Shown piece after piece: positions 41,481 through 50,333 of a DNA stretch of 64,000 bases (position 1 is the stretch's first letter; each line of letters starts with the position of its first letter). Below the pieces are notes generated by a model. That model ran no database searches, was not told where the DNA came from, and saw nothing but the letters and a program-made list of their open reading frames with translations. The translations under genes were made by a program, and so were the position numbers. The DNA comes from Thermoguttaceae bacterium (lineage in GTDB: Bacteria; Planctomycetota; Planctomycetia; Pirellulales; Thermoguttaceae). The DNA lies in assembly GCA_017407125.1 (NCBI GenBank), contig JAFQXE010000023.1, positions 160,873 through 224,872 of the forward strand, in the 5' to 3' direction.

Positions 41481-42695
41481 ATGAATACGATTGTTCTGGC
41501 TCTTGACGGATTTCACGCTGGTTTTACCGGATTTGGCGGCTGTACGTGGATAGAAACGCCGGAACTGGACGCGCTGGCGGCTCAAGGCGTTGTTTTTGAC
41601 CGATTCTTTACCGACCGCTTGAAACTCTCGGCAATCTATGATATAATCTGGGGTGGGAAAGACCAGACGTTTGCTCAGCGGATTGAACAGCTTGGATTCA
41701 AAACCGCGCTCTTTTCTGATACGGAGGACGTGCTGGAACATCGTGCGTCAAACGGGTTCCAGATAATCGAATCGACGTTGGGCGAGGAAACGCGCCCGGA
41801 GTTGGCTGATGAGCTGGAACAGACGCGGCTTTTTGAAACGTTTGCGTCGCTGGCGGATTTGATTCAGGAACTGTCGAAGTCGGACAAACCGTTCTTCTGC
41901 TGGGCGCATATCGGGTCAATGGGACGTCTTTGGGACGCGCCCGACTCGTACCGCAGTCAATACGTTTCCGAGGGAGATCTGCCGCCGCTGGACAGCGCAC
42001 TCGTTCCAGACGTTCTGCCGGTCAGTCCGGAACAGAACGCTGGTAACGCGGCTGAACCGACTGTTACAATTCCGATACTTCAGTCCTCGGCGCTGAGCGA
42101 TTCCGCCGAACAAACGTCCGTTCCCGACGACGTCAAACTGCAATTGGCACAGACGTACGCCGGGCAAGTGAACGTTTTGGACGACTGTCTTTCTCTGTTG
42201 ACAACCCACCTGAAACAGACCGGTTTATGGGATAAAACGGCGTTGGCGCTGTTTTCGACCCGGGGAATCGGTCTGGGAGAACACGGCGAAGTCGGGATGA
42301 ATTATCCGACGTTTCATACCGAGTTCGCCCGACTGACGGGATTGATTCGCGCTCCGCAGCCGCTTTTCGGTCCGCGAAGAACGCAAGCCCTTATCACGCC
42401 GGCGGACTGGTCAGCTTTGCTGGAAACGCTGGCGGCGAATCCGGAATCGTTCGCTTTTCCAACTGGGCGTTCCCGGCTGCTGTCCGAGGATGGCGACCGC
42501 CGCGTTGTTCAAACCAGCGCCTGGCGATACCTGTACGACGTCAGCGCTCCCCATGACGGTAAGTTGTACGTCATGCCGGACGATCGCTGGGAAGTCAACA
42601 ATACGTCCAGCATTTGCGAAAACGTCATAGAAGAAATCCTTTCAGTAACTGAGCAGTCCGAACTGTCGGAGCTTCTGACGAACGTTTTCCACTGA
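41481..42695 (+). CDS. sulfatase-superfamily-like protein without the catalytic nucleophile motif
   Basis: The 404-residue protein opens with MNTIVLALDGFHAGFTG and TPELDALAAQGVVFDRFF, the N-terminal strand and helix of the sulfatase/alkaline-phosphatase fold. It later has SRGIGLGEHG-like residues (STRGIGLGEHGEVG, about 260-272), where sulfatases carry the second metal site. The C-x-P-S-R segment that forms formylglycine in sulfatases is absent (DRLKLSAIYDIIWGG stands there), and the His of the usual DHG is replaced. There is no signal peptide. It may be a phosphodiesterase-like relative or a non-catalytic protein. It is preceded by a C-rich leader (CTCCCCATTCCCC) and followed 39 bp later by recG. 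Confidence 0.65.
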   Translation: MNTIVLALDGFHAGFTGFGGCTWIETPELDALAAQGVVFDRFFTDRLKLSAIYDIIWGGKDQTFAQRIEQLGFKTALFSDTEDVLEHRASNGFQIIESTLGEETRPELADELEQTRLFETFASLADLIQELSKSDKPFFCWAHIGSMGRLWDAPDSYRSQYVSEGDLPPLDSALVPDVLPVSPEQNAGNAAEPTVTIPILQSSALSDSAEQTSVPDDVKLQLAQTYAGQVNVLDDCLSLLTTHLKQTGLWDKTALALFSTRGIGLGEHGEVGMNYPTFHTEFARLTGLIRAPQPLFGPRRTQALITPADWSALLETLAANPESFAFPTGRSRLLSEDGDRRVVQTSAWRYLYDVSAPHDGKLYVMPDDRWEVNNTSSICENVIEEILSVTEQSELSELLTNVFH

Positions 42696-42734
42696 CCCTG
42701 TTATACTGTCAAAAAGCGTCAATCGTTCCTGAAC

Positions 42735-44843
42735 ATGCCTTCATCTTTATCGCTGCCGATTGAAACCGTTCGCCCAATGGAGCGTTCTACGTTAGAACAG
42801 CTTCACAGGCTCGGGCTGGCGAAAGTTCAGGATTTTCTTTTTAATTTTCCCCGCGATTACGAAGACTTTACCAATCAGACGACAATCGATAAGCTGGTTG
42901 AGGATACAATGCAGACCGTTGTCGGGACGTTGTCGATGATGTCCCGAAAAATGATTCGCGGCGGCAAGACGCTTGTTACCGGGTACGTTCAAGACGCCAG
43001 CGGTTATTTTCTGGAACTGATCTGGTTCAATCAGCCGTATCGATTGAACCAATATCAGGACGGCTCTCGCGTCTGTGTGTCCGGCAAGCCGAAATGCAAG
43101 GGCGGGAAATGGTCGATAGCTCAGCCCGTCGTTTCCGTTCTGGACGAAGATCAGGAGGAATCGCCGCGCGGGATTCTGCCGATGTATTCTTTGACGGCGG
43201 GGCTGACGCAATGGCGGCTTCGTAAAATCCAGACGTTCATCGTCAATAATTTTACAGACGAACTGCAAGAGATTTTCAGCGACGATTATCTGGCTCGATG
43301 GAAAATTTTGCCGTTACATGACGCGGTGCGAAAGATTCATTTTCCGGAGTCCATGAAGGACGTTGACCAAGCGCGGCGTCGGTTTATCTTTCAGGAATTT
43401 CTCTTGTTGCAACTGGCGCTGGGCGTAAAGCGTCGTCAAACGAAATGGATTACCAACGCTCCCGCCATGTCGACCGACCCGGCGATCGACTCTCGAATTC
43501 GGCGTCTGTTTCCGTACGATTTCACCCCCGGGCAGAACGAGGCGATCAAACAAATCCGAGACGACATGACGTCCACGCATCCGATGAACCGCCTGCTGCA
43601 GGGGGACGTTGGGTGCGGCAAAACGACGGCGGCTGTTTACGCCATGCTTCTGGCGACCGCGTCCGGATACCAGTCCGTTTTGATGGCTCCCACGGAAGTG
43701 CTCGCCCGACAGCATTATCGAACCTTCTCCCGACTTCTGGCAGACGCCAAAGTTCAACCGGAACTGCTTATCGGGGCGATGAAAGCGTCCGAAAAACGAG
43801 ATGCTTTAGAGAGAATCGCCAGCGGGAAATCCAGCATCATTATCGGCACTCAGGCGTTGATTCAGGACGGCGTTGAGTTCCATTCGCTGGGGCTTGTCAT
43901 TATCGACGAACAGCATAAATTCGGCGTCAATCAGCGCGCCCGGCTTCGCGACGGCGGAGCGAGTCCACATTATCTTGTCATGACGGCAACGCCCATTCCG
44001 CGAACTGTTACAATGTCGCTTTTCGGCGATTTGGACGTTACAACAATCAAAGACCTCCCGCCGGGACGTCAAAAAATCAACACGTATCTCATTGGAGAGG
44101 ACAAACGCGCCCCCTGGTACGATTTCATGGCGCAAAAGATCGATCAGGGACGTCAGGCGTATATTGTCGTTCCGTATATAGAATCCTCGGAGGACGACGG
44201 CAGCGCCCCGTATTCCCAGCAAAGCGACACCCCGGAAATCGCCGACATTATGACCATGTATCAAAAGCTGATGAACAGCTCTTTGGGGCGATTTCGCATT
44301 GGCGTCGTTCACGGCCGCATGACGACCGAGCAGAAAGAGGCGGCGATGCTCAACTTCCGTACCGGAGAAACGCAGATTCTGCTGTGTACGTCGGTGATTG
44401 AAGTCGGCGTCGACGTTCCTAATGCGACGCTGATGACAATCGAAAGCGCTCAACAGTTTGGATTGTCACAGCTTCATCAGCTTCGAGGTCGAATTAGCCG
44501 CGGCAAACATCCTGGATTCTGTACGATATTTTCTGACGTGGACGACCCGGCGACGATTGAACGTCTGCAGTCGTTTACCGCAACGACCGACGGCTTTGAA
44601 CTGGCGGAAATCGACTTCCGGCTTCGCGGTCCCGGGAATCTCTTTGGCGCTCAGCAGCACGGTTTGCCGCCGTTCTATATGGCGGATCTCCATCGGGACA
44701 GGGACGTTTTAAACGAAACCCTCGCCGCTGCCGACGCGTTGCTTAAAGAAGACGAGGGGCTTTCCTCTGAAAAGAATCGCCAGTTACGCAACCGCATGTT
44801 GATTCGATACGGAAAAGCGCTGGATATTTCTGACGTCGGATAG
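42735..44843 (+). CDS. recG: ATP-dependent DNA helicase RecG
   Basis: The 702-residue protein remodels stalled replication forks and Holliday junctions. An OB-fold wedge domain occupies about 1-180, followed by two helicase lobes with Walker [12 protein letters not shown] (about 288-298), motif [12 protein letters not shown] (DEQH, typical of RecG), TATPIPRT, and motif [17 protein letters not shown]. The C-terminal block [18 protein letters not shown] is the RecG-specific TRG-type end. Length matches the family. Its stop is one base from the stop of the convergent flhB, leaving no room for a terminator between them. Confidence 0.96.
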   Translation: MPSSLSLPIETVRPMERSTLEQLHRLGLAKVQDFLFNFPRDYEDFTNQTTIDKLVEDTMQTVVGTLSMMSRKMIRGGKTLVTGYVQDASGYFLELIWFNQPYRLNQYQDGSRVCVSGKPKCKGGKWSIAQPVVSVLDEDQEESPRGILPMYSLTAGLTQWRLRKIQTFIVNNFTDELQEIFSDDYLARWKILPLHDAVRKIHFPESMKDVDQARRRFIFQEFLLLQLALGVKRRQTKWITNAPAMSTDPAIDSRIRRLFPYDFTPGQNEAIKQIRDDMTSTHPMNRLLQGDVGCGKTTAAVYAMLLATASGYQSVLMAPTEVLARQHYRTFSRLLADAKVQPELLIGAMKASEKRDALERIASGKSSIIIGTQALIQDGVEFHSLGLVIIDEQHKFGVNQRARLRDGGASPHYLVMTATPIPRTVTMSLFGDLDVTTIKDLPPGRQKINTYLIGEDKRAPWYDFMAQKIDQGRQAYIVVPYIESSEDDGSAPYSQQSDTPEIADIMTMYQKLMNSSLGRFRIGVVHGRMTTEQKEAAMLNFRTGETQILLCTSVIEVGVDVPNATLMTIESAQQFGLSQLHQLRGRISRGKHPGFCTIFSDVDDPATIERLQSFTATTDGFELAEIDFRLRGPGNLFGAQQHGLPPFYMADLHRDRDVLNETLAAADALLKEDEGLSSEKNRQLRNRMLIRYGKALDISDVG

Positions 44844-44844
44844 G

Positions 44845-45543
44845 TCAGTTGTTCTTCATCTCGTCGCGCATTTGCTGTTCTGTCATGCGAATGGAGCGTT
44901 CAAACGTCCAGTATTGCCAGAAGTAGTCGATTATTCCCATCAGAATCAACGCGACGGCTAATTGCCACAGCAATCCCCAAATTGTAGAATACATTTTATC
45001 TGAACTGACAGCCGGCGCTGTTTGAGCAAAGCCGACAATTGATTCAATTCGTCCGCGGCAGAAAAAATAGAGTATCGACGCCAGAACGACCGTTTTGACA
45101 AGCGTCATCGCCGTTCGCCAGAAGTTGCGACCGCTGAAAATCTTTTTGAATCCTTCCATCGGATTGACGTTATTTCCGCTGACAATTTCACGATCCGGAG
45201 CGAACAGAAATCGTCGCTGTGCAAAATGAAATACAACTGCGGACGCCGCTGTCATGATCCAGAACGGGAGCGTCAAAGAAAACCAACGTCCCAGAATCGC
45301 CCAGCAGCCCAACCGCAAAGAATGGGCGTCGGGGGCGTGTAAGTCAGACGGCTGAAACGTAAACGAAGAGACAAGCTGCTCTTTCAACGCGCTAAAAATG
45401 CCGGCGGAAGAAACGCTCAAAGCAATCAGAGCAAAAAGAAAAACCGCCGCGCCGACTAAATCGGCGCTATATGCAAACTGACCCCGACGCTGGGCTTCCA
45501 GCCGCTGTTTCGGGGTCGGTTCGTACTTGCGTTCTTCTGACAT
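44845..45543 (-). CDS. flhB: flagellar export protein FlhB, truncated (membrane domain only)
   Basis: The 232-residue protein starts with EERKYEPTPKQRLEAQRRGQ, the typical FlhB N-terminus, then shows four membrane helices and the block MEGFKKIFSGRNFWRTAMTLVKTV. It ends at WTFERSIRMTEQQMRDEMKNN. Full-length FlhB is about 350-380 residues: the cytoplasmic domain with the autocleaved NPTH motif begins just after this point and switches export specificity. Here it is absent, and the convergent recG gene starts one base after the stop, so it has not simply been frameshifted away. The missing domain could be coded elsewhere, or this may be a specialised short form. It lies alone, far from fliR. Confidence 0.88.
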   Translation of the reverse strand: MSEERKYEPTPKQRLEAQRRGQFAYSADLVGAAVFLFALIALSVSSAGIFSALKEQLVSSFTFQPSDLHAPDAHSLRLGCWAILGRWFSLTLPFWIMTAASAVVFHFAQRRFLFAPDREIVSGNNVNPMEGFKKIFSGRNFWRTAMTLVKTVVLASILYFFCRGRIESIVGFAQTAPAVSSDKMYSTIWGLLWQLAVALILMGIIDYFWQYWTFERSIRMTEQQMRDEMKNN

Positions 45544-45583
45544 CTTAGGCTATCGCCTCAAACTACTGCCTATTGTCTTTTGA

Positions 45584-46708
45584 TTATCTTCCCCAGAAAG
45601 GCAACCCGGCGCTGCGGGACGTTTTGGGCGCGCGCGGGACGTTGATAATCATCGGGGCGGGGTCGAGCGGGATGCCGTCGATAACTTTCAGACGGACGGA
45701 TTCCGGGCCGTTGCCTTTGGTCGGGTCTTGAGTTGCGCCGTATTCCTTGTACATGCGCTGGATTTCCGGAATGGCTTCCGTCTGTCCGGTTTGCGGGTTG
45801 ACGATGGAAATATCGTTAAAGCTGCCAACGGTAACGATGCTGGCGTAATGATCGCGGAAACAGTACGCTTCGATGCCGCGCTTTCTCAAAGCCGCGGTCA
45901 GTTTCGCCGCCGCCTCGTCCGCTTCCGACAGCGTCATTGTGTTTTTGGCGTTGACTTCGCCCGTCTTGCGAATTTTTTCGATTTCGTTCTGGTTGATAGT
46001 TCGGAATCCGCGGAATGTGGCGATTTGAACCGAGTACTTGCCGGGGCAGTCGAGCAGCGAGTACTTGACGTTTTTATTAAACCCGACGACTTTGGGGTCA
46101 AGATAATTCGCCGACGCGCTCGCCATTTCCTGCTGAGTCATGAGCGGATTTTTCGTCAAAAACGCGCGCCCCATCGGTCCCAGCCCGTTATTAATACCGT
46201 GGGCGGCAAAATCTTCCGCCAAGGGGTTTTCCAAATCGAAATCGCCGTGATACTGCAGCGTTTTCGGCTTGAGCTGACGAACTCTTCGCAGCGTGTTTTG
46301 AGCGTTCGCATCTTCAATCGACGAGAAATTCCCGACAAAAACGATGTAGCTGTTGACGTTCGGGTCTTTCATGTGCTTCATCGACTTGACGTTGCCGTGT
46401 CCGCTGATAATGCCGCGTCCTTGAACTTCGTTGGACTGTCGGATTTCCTTGTGGAAAATGTAAGCGGGGAGTTTGAAATCGCGGCGCAGTTCCAGACACA
46501 GCTTATCTGCGTAGCTTTTCGCTTCCGAGCCGGTAAAGACGAACGCTGTAATGAGCCACGGACCTTCTTTAGCGGTGAGATCAAAGCTCGCCTGGGGATT
46601 GACGGCAGGCTTACTCCCGAAAAGACTGAAATCCGCCAGAGCCAGCGACGCACTCATCGCAGTCGCGGCAACAATACAAATAATGCCAAATCTTCGCGAT
46701 TGTTTCAT
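45584..46708 (-). CDS. exported SPOR-like protein
   Basis: The 374-residue protein has a signal peptide (residues 1-25, SLALA-DF). The mature part has two segments with SPOR-like layout: GPWLITAFVFTGSEAKSYADKLCLELRRDF (about 49-78) and KYSVQIATFRGF followed by EADEAAAKLTAALRKRGIEAYCFRDHYASIVTVGSF (about 225-305), each a strand, a helix and a strand. SPOR domains bind denuded peptidoglycan, but planctomycete members are divergent, so this is tentative. A Pro/Arg-rich end (PRAPKTSRSAGLPFWGR) follows. It is the next minus-strand gene after flhB with a 40-bp gap, so possibly cotranscribed. Confidence 0.7.
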   Translation of the reverse strand: MKQSRRFGIICIVAATAMSASLALADFSLFGSKPAVNPQASFDLTAKEGPWLITAFVFTGSEAKSYADKLCLELRRDFKLPAYIFHKEIRQSNEVQGRGIISGHGNVKSMKHMKDPNVNSYIVFVGNFSSIEDANAQNTLRRVRQLKPKTLQYHGDFDLENPLAEDFAAHGINNGLGPMGRAFLTKNPLMTQQEMASASANYLDPKVVGFNKNVKYSLLDCPGKYSVQIATFRGFRTINQNEIEKIRKTGEVNAKNTMTLSEADEAAAKLTAALRKRGIEAYCFRDHYASIVTVGSFNDISIVNPQTGQTEAIPEIQRMYKEYGATQDPTKGNGPESVRLKVIDGIPLDPAPMIINVPRAPKTSRSAGLPFWGR

Positions 46709-46831
46709 AATTTATACAATACGGTTAACGGTTAGCAAAACGCGGTTATAGTATACCGCTATAATAATACAGAGGGACTATAGCAATTTTTTCAGAATTG
46801 GGGAAGAGCAGTTTTGTAGCAATTGGATTGG

Positions 46832-46968
46832 AAGGCGGTAATGGAGTGAGCGTAGCGAACGGAATTACGCATTCGCCGTCAGGCGAACAAAAAGACGGGT
46901 TCAATTTTGGGTTCGCCTTCGGCGAACTGCGTAACTCCACTCCCGTTGGTCGCTTCGTTACCGCCTTT
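46832..46968. repeat. R element copy 2 (137 bp)
   Basis: It starts AAGGCGGTAATGGAGTGAGCG and ends GGTCGCTTCGTTACCGCCTT. Inside are GGAATTACGCA / TGCGTAACTCC and the hairpins TTCGCCGTCAGGCGAA and GTTCGCCTTCGGCGAAC. It lies between the priA stop and the SPOR-like gene. Confidence 0.85.
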
Positions 46969-46981
46969 CAATCAACTCGCT

Positions 46982-49435
46982 TCATAACATGCTTATCGGG
47001 TCCATGTCAATCACCCACTGGACGTCGTCGGGCGTTTTGAATTCCTCCTGTGCGCGGCGGAGGACTTCCTGCAATCGGGAACGGTCGGGGAAATGAATCT
47101 GGATATGGAACCGGAAAAAGTCCCGGAGCTTATAGATGGGCGCGGGCGCGGGGCCGAGAATTTTCAGTCGTTTCAGTTCCGGCGGGACAGCAACGGGCAT
47201 GACGGGCGCCGGCGCGGGAGTCGGCGCGGGAGTCGGTTCCGGTTCGTCAATTGTGTCAAACAAAGTGAGTGGTTTGGAAGGCAAGCGACCAACGGGAGCG
47301 TTTTTTGGCAAGCGCGCGGTAGCGCGGTCTGGGAGCGGCGCCTCGCCGCCGAAAGCGGCGTTGAGCCATTCACGCAGTCGGCGGGATTCCTGCTGAGCTT
47401 GTTCTTCGTTTTGGCTGCGGAGAATGATTCGCGCCATGTTCGTATACGGCGGGTAGTCCAAAGCCGCCCGCTGAGGCAGTTCCCCGTCGGCGAATTCGAG
47501 AAAGTTCTGTCTTGACGCCGCGACAATCGCAGGGTTGTCCGGCTGATACGTCTGGACGATAACCTGACCGCCCAGCTCGCCGCGGCCCGTTCTGCCTGCG
47601 ACCTGAGTAATAAGCTGGAACGTCTTTTCGCCAGCGCGGAAGTCCGGCAGGTGCAAAGACGTGTCCGCGTTAATCACGCCCACGACGGTAACGTTGGGGA
47701 AATCGAGACCCTTGGCAATCATCTGCGTTCCGAGCAGAATGTCGATCTCCCCGCGGCGAAACGCGCTGAGCGCCTGTTCGTGCGCCCCGGTTCCGTGCAT
47801 AGAGTCGGTATCCATGCGGAAAACGCGGGCGTCGGGGAATCGGCTGTGAATTTCCGATTCCAGCCGCTGCGTTCCGAACCCGTAGTACTTCAACCCCGGC
47901 GTTCCGCATTTGGGGCAGACGTTGGGAACGGTCTGCTGGTAATCGCAGTAATGGCAGATGGCGATTGAGTCCGTTTTGTGATACGTCAGCGCGATGTCAC
48001 AGGACGGACATTTGAGCGCTTCCCCGCACGCCGGGCATTGAATCTGCGTATTGAACCCGCGCCGGTTAAGCAGAAGAATCGCCTGATGCTTCTCTTTCAG
48101 AGCTTCGGAAATGGCGATGTGGAGTTTTCGTGTAACAATCCCCTTTTGCTGGCGCGAAACGAACTGATCGCACATGTTGACCACGTCCACCTGCGGCAGC
48201 GGGCGGTTATTGACGCGTTTCGGCATGGCGATGAGCTGATATTCCCCGGTCTGAACCCTCTGCCACGATTCCAGCGACGGCGTCGCCGTGCCCAGAATGA
48301 GCGGGATGTTGAGCTGCCGCGCTCGCTGCTGCGCCACTTCCCGGGCGTGGTATCGCGGGGCGGTTTCCTGCTTGAACGTGTTTTCGTGCTCTTCGTCGAT
48401 AATAATGAGCCCCAAATGCCGCAGCGGGGCGAAAATAGCGCTTCTCGCGCCCACGACGACGTCAATCTGCCCTTTGGCGATTTTCGTCCATTCCTGGTTG
48501 CGTTCGACGTCCGTCAGATGGCTATGTAACACGGCAACGCGGGGGAATCGGCTTTTAAACCGCTTGGACGTCTGCGGCGTAAGACTGATTTCCGGTACGA
48601 GAACAATCGCCTGACGCCCAAAGCGGAGCGTTTCCGCAATGGCGCGAATATAGACTTCCGTCTTTCCCGACCCCGTAATCCCGTTAAGCAGAATCGTTTG
48701 CGGAGTCCCGGCGTGAATCGCGCGAATTATCGCATTGAGCGCCATTTTCTGCTGCAGGTTGAGTTCCAGATTCTCGTCCAGAACGGGGGGAATGGGTGGA
48801 TCAACCGGCGGCGCGACTCGCTTTTTGTATCCGACCAACAGCCCCTTTGACCGCAGCTCGTTAATCGGACCGAACGAGCATTTGGCGCGCGACGCGATGT
48901 CGCCCAGCGTCAGCGGCGACTCCGCTTCCACGGCGGTTTGCAGCGCTCTCAACTGCGCTTTGGGAATGGCGTCCGGACGCTCTTTGAGTTCCAAAAGCCC
49001 TTTTTCCGTTGGCTGAATAAACAGCGTCAGCTTCGTTCCCGCCTGATACTTCACCCCAGCAGGCACGGATGTTTCCAGAGCCTGACCCCACGGACACAGA
49101 TAATACTCGCCAATCCATTTCGTCAGACTGAGCAGCTGTTTGTCCAGCAGCGGGGCGTCGTCCACCAGAGCGGTAATCGGCTTGAGCTTAGCCGTTACCG
49201 GGTCGCCGTCTTTGGCGAATGCCATCGACACAACCCAGCCGACGACCGACCGGTTTCGCCCCAGCGGAACCTTGACCCGCATTCCCGGCTCGACGACGTC
49301 CAGCAGTCCGTCCGGCACAAGGTACGTATACGGACCGAACGGCGGCTGAGAGAAGACAATCTCAGCAGTCGTTTTCTGACTGACGTCGTCCGCCAGCCAC
49401 GGGTCGTCATCGTTATAGAACAGGTTGGTATCCAT
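46982..49435 (-). CDS. priA: primosomal helicase PriA
   Basis: The 817-residue protein restarts replication at stalled forks. In order: 3'-DNA-binding domain (about 20-120); the presumed winged-helix module (136-202, also copied into PheT); Pro-rich linker; helicase lobes with Walker A GITGSGKTEVY, DEEH box, and TATPSLESW; and zinc sites in CPACGEALKCPSC, CHYC and CPKCG. It then has AGRTGRGELGGQVIVQTYQP and a C-terminal domain. Near residues 690-745 a Pro/Ala/Arg-rich insert (RATARLPKNAPVGRLPSKP and a PTPAP run) is not part of normal PriA, and its DNA matches intergenic repeat words. The start is preceded by a C-rich leader and no Shine-Dalgarno sequence. Confidence 0.96.
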   Translation of the reverse strand: MDTNLFYNDDDPWLADDVSQKTTAEIVFSQPPFGPYTYLVPDGLLDVVEPGMRVKVPLGRNRSVVGWVVSMAFAKDGDPVTAKLKPITALVDDAPLLDKQLLSLTKWIGEYYLCPWGQALETSVPAGVKYQAGTKLTLFIQPTEKGLLELKERPDAIPKAQLRALQTAVEAESPLTLGDIASRAKCSFGPINELRSKGLLVGYKKRVAPPVDPPIPPVLDENLELNLQQKMALNAIIRAIHAGTPQTILLNGITGSGKTEVYIRAIAETLRFGRQAIVLVPEISLTPQTSKRFKSRFPRVAVLHSHLTDVERNQEWTKIAKGQIDVVVGARSAIFAPLRHLGLIIIDEEHENTFKQETAPRYHAREVAQQRARQLNIPLILGTATPSLESWQRVQTGEYQLIAMPKRVNNRPLPQVDVVNMCDQFVSRQQKGIVTRKLHIAISEALKEKHQAILLLNRRGFNTQIQCPACGEALKCPSCDIALTYHKTDSIAICHYCDYQQTVPNVCPKCGTPGLKYYGFGTQRLESEIHSRFPDARVFRMDTDSMHGTGAHEQALSAFRRGEIDILLGTQMIAKGLDFPNVTVVGVINADTSLHLPDFRAGEKTFQLITQVAGRTGRGELGGQVIVQTYQPDNPAIVAASRQNFLEFADGELPQRAALDYPPYTNMARIILRSQNEEQAQQESRRLREWLNAAFGGEAPLPDRATARLPKNAPVGRLPSKPLTLFDTIDEPEPTPAPTPAPAPVMPVAVPPELKRLKILGPAPAPIYKLRDFFRFHIQIHFPDRSRLQEVLRRAQEEFKTPDDVQWVIDMDPISML
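47285..47350 (-). repeat. repeat-derived words inside priA
   Basis: GCGACCAACGGGAGCG (47285-47300) equals the reverse complement of R element bases 12022-12037. AGCGGCGCCTCGCCGCC (47334-47350) equals 7839-7855. Between them lies the palindrome-like GCGCGCGGTAGCGCGG. In frame this encodes EAPLPDRATARLPKNAPVGR. Confidence 0.7.
48830..49030 (-). other. PriA winged-helix-like module (parent of the PheT copy)
   Basis: It codes for PriA residues 136-202, containing QPTEKGLLELKERP and KCSFGPINELRSKGLLVG. The position matches the winged-helix domain of PriA between the 3'-binding domain and the helicase lobes. Confidence 0.85.
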
Positions 49436-49469
49436 GGGGGAGGGAGTAGGGAATGGGGAATAGAAAATG

Positions 49470-49529
49470 AAAGGCGGTAATGGAGTGAGCGTTAGCGAAC
49501 GGAATTACGCATTCGCCGTCAGGCGAACA
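49470..49529. repeat. R element left half, downstream of nth
   Basis: AAAGGCGGTAATGGAGTGAGCG through GGAATTACGC and TTCGCCGTCAGGCGAA, as in copies 1 and 2, then it stops. The matching right half is at 50334-50522, on the other side of nth. Confidence 0.75.
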
Positions 49530-49608
49530 TAAGCCTGCAATAACAAAGGTTCGCTTCGCTCATGCCCACGGGTTTACACCCGTGGCTCGCCTGAATCTAT
49601 TTTTAATA

Positions 49609-50247
49609 TTACAAATTTTTTGGACAAAAACCGTTCATGGGGCAGTTTTCGCAGTCGGGCTTTCGGGCGGAGCAGACTGCTCGACCGTGCAAGATGATTT
49701 GATGTCCGACGTCCGTCCAGTTTTCTTGCGGGATAAGCTCTTTCAGAACGGCTTCGATTTTTAGCGGGTCTTTGGTGTCGACCAGTTCCCAGCGGTTGGA
49801 CAGCCGGATAACGTGAGTATCGACAGGAATTCCTGATGAAATTCCAAAGGCGTTGGTCAGGACGACGTTGGCGGTTTTGTGCCCGACGCCCGGCAGGGAT
49901 TCCAAGTCTTCGAGGTTGTCGGGGACTTCCCCGCCGAATCGACTGATAATCTCGGCGCAGCAGGCGCGAATGTTTTTCGCCTTGTTGTGATAGAACCCGG
50001 TCGAGCGGATGTCTTCTTCAAACTCTTCCTGAGAGACGTTGGCGTAGTCCTCAACGGTTCGATATTTTTTGAACAGGGTTTGAGAAACCTCGTTGACCCG
50101 TTTGTCGGTGCATTGCGCCGACAGGATCGTGGCGATGAGCAGTTCCAGTGGGCAGGAGAAGTTCAATGCACAGCTCGGGTTGGGATACAGTTCGCCCAAA
50201 ACCTGAGCGATTTGGTCCATACGTTTTTGAAGTTTGTTGTTTTTCAT
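49609..50247 (-). CDS. nth: endonuclease III (DNA glycosylase/AP lyase)
   Basis: The 212-residue enzyme removes oxidised pyrimidines in base-excision repair. Seen are the helix-hairpin-helix LESLPGVGHKTANVVL with catalytic Lys (about residue 122), the following VDTHVIRLSNRW with catalytic Asp, and the C-terminal 4Fe-4S cluster CSARKPDCENCPMNGFC. Length equals the family norm from the start at 50247; the in-frame ATG at 50367 would add 40 residues read from repeat DNA, so it was rejected. A promoter ends 10 bp before this ATG, predicting a leaderless mRNA. The gene lies between the two halves of an R element. Confidence 0.95.
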   Translation of the reverse strand: MKNNKLQKRMDQIAQVLGELYPNPSCALNFSCPLELLIATILSAQCTDKRVNEVSQTLFKKYRTVEDYANVSQEEFEEDIRSTGFYHNKAKNIRACCAEIISRFGGEVPDNLEDLESLPGVGHKTANVVLTNAFGISSGIPVDTHVIRLSNRWELVDTKDPLKIEAVLKELIPQENWTDVGHQIILHGRAVCSARKPDCENCPMNGFCPKNL

Positions 50248-50256
50248 AGCGACCAT

Positions 50257-50285
50257 ATTATATATTGTCTCGTTCCTTTTGACAA
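50257..50285 (-). promoter_or_regulatory. sigma70-type promoter of nth, predicted leaderless start
   Basis: TTGTCA (50280-50285), a 17-bp spacer and a perfect TATAAT (50257-50262) on the minus strand. The ATG at 50247 is 10 bp from the -10 box, the same geometry as at 11109-11147. Confidence 0.65.
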
Positions 50286-50333
50286 CCCCGTCCGGGGAAA
50301 AAAGAAGCCAAAAGTTGAACCCGTCTTCAGGTA

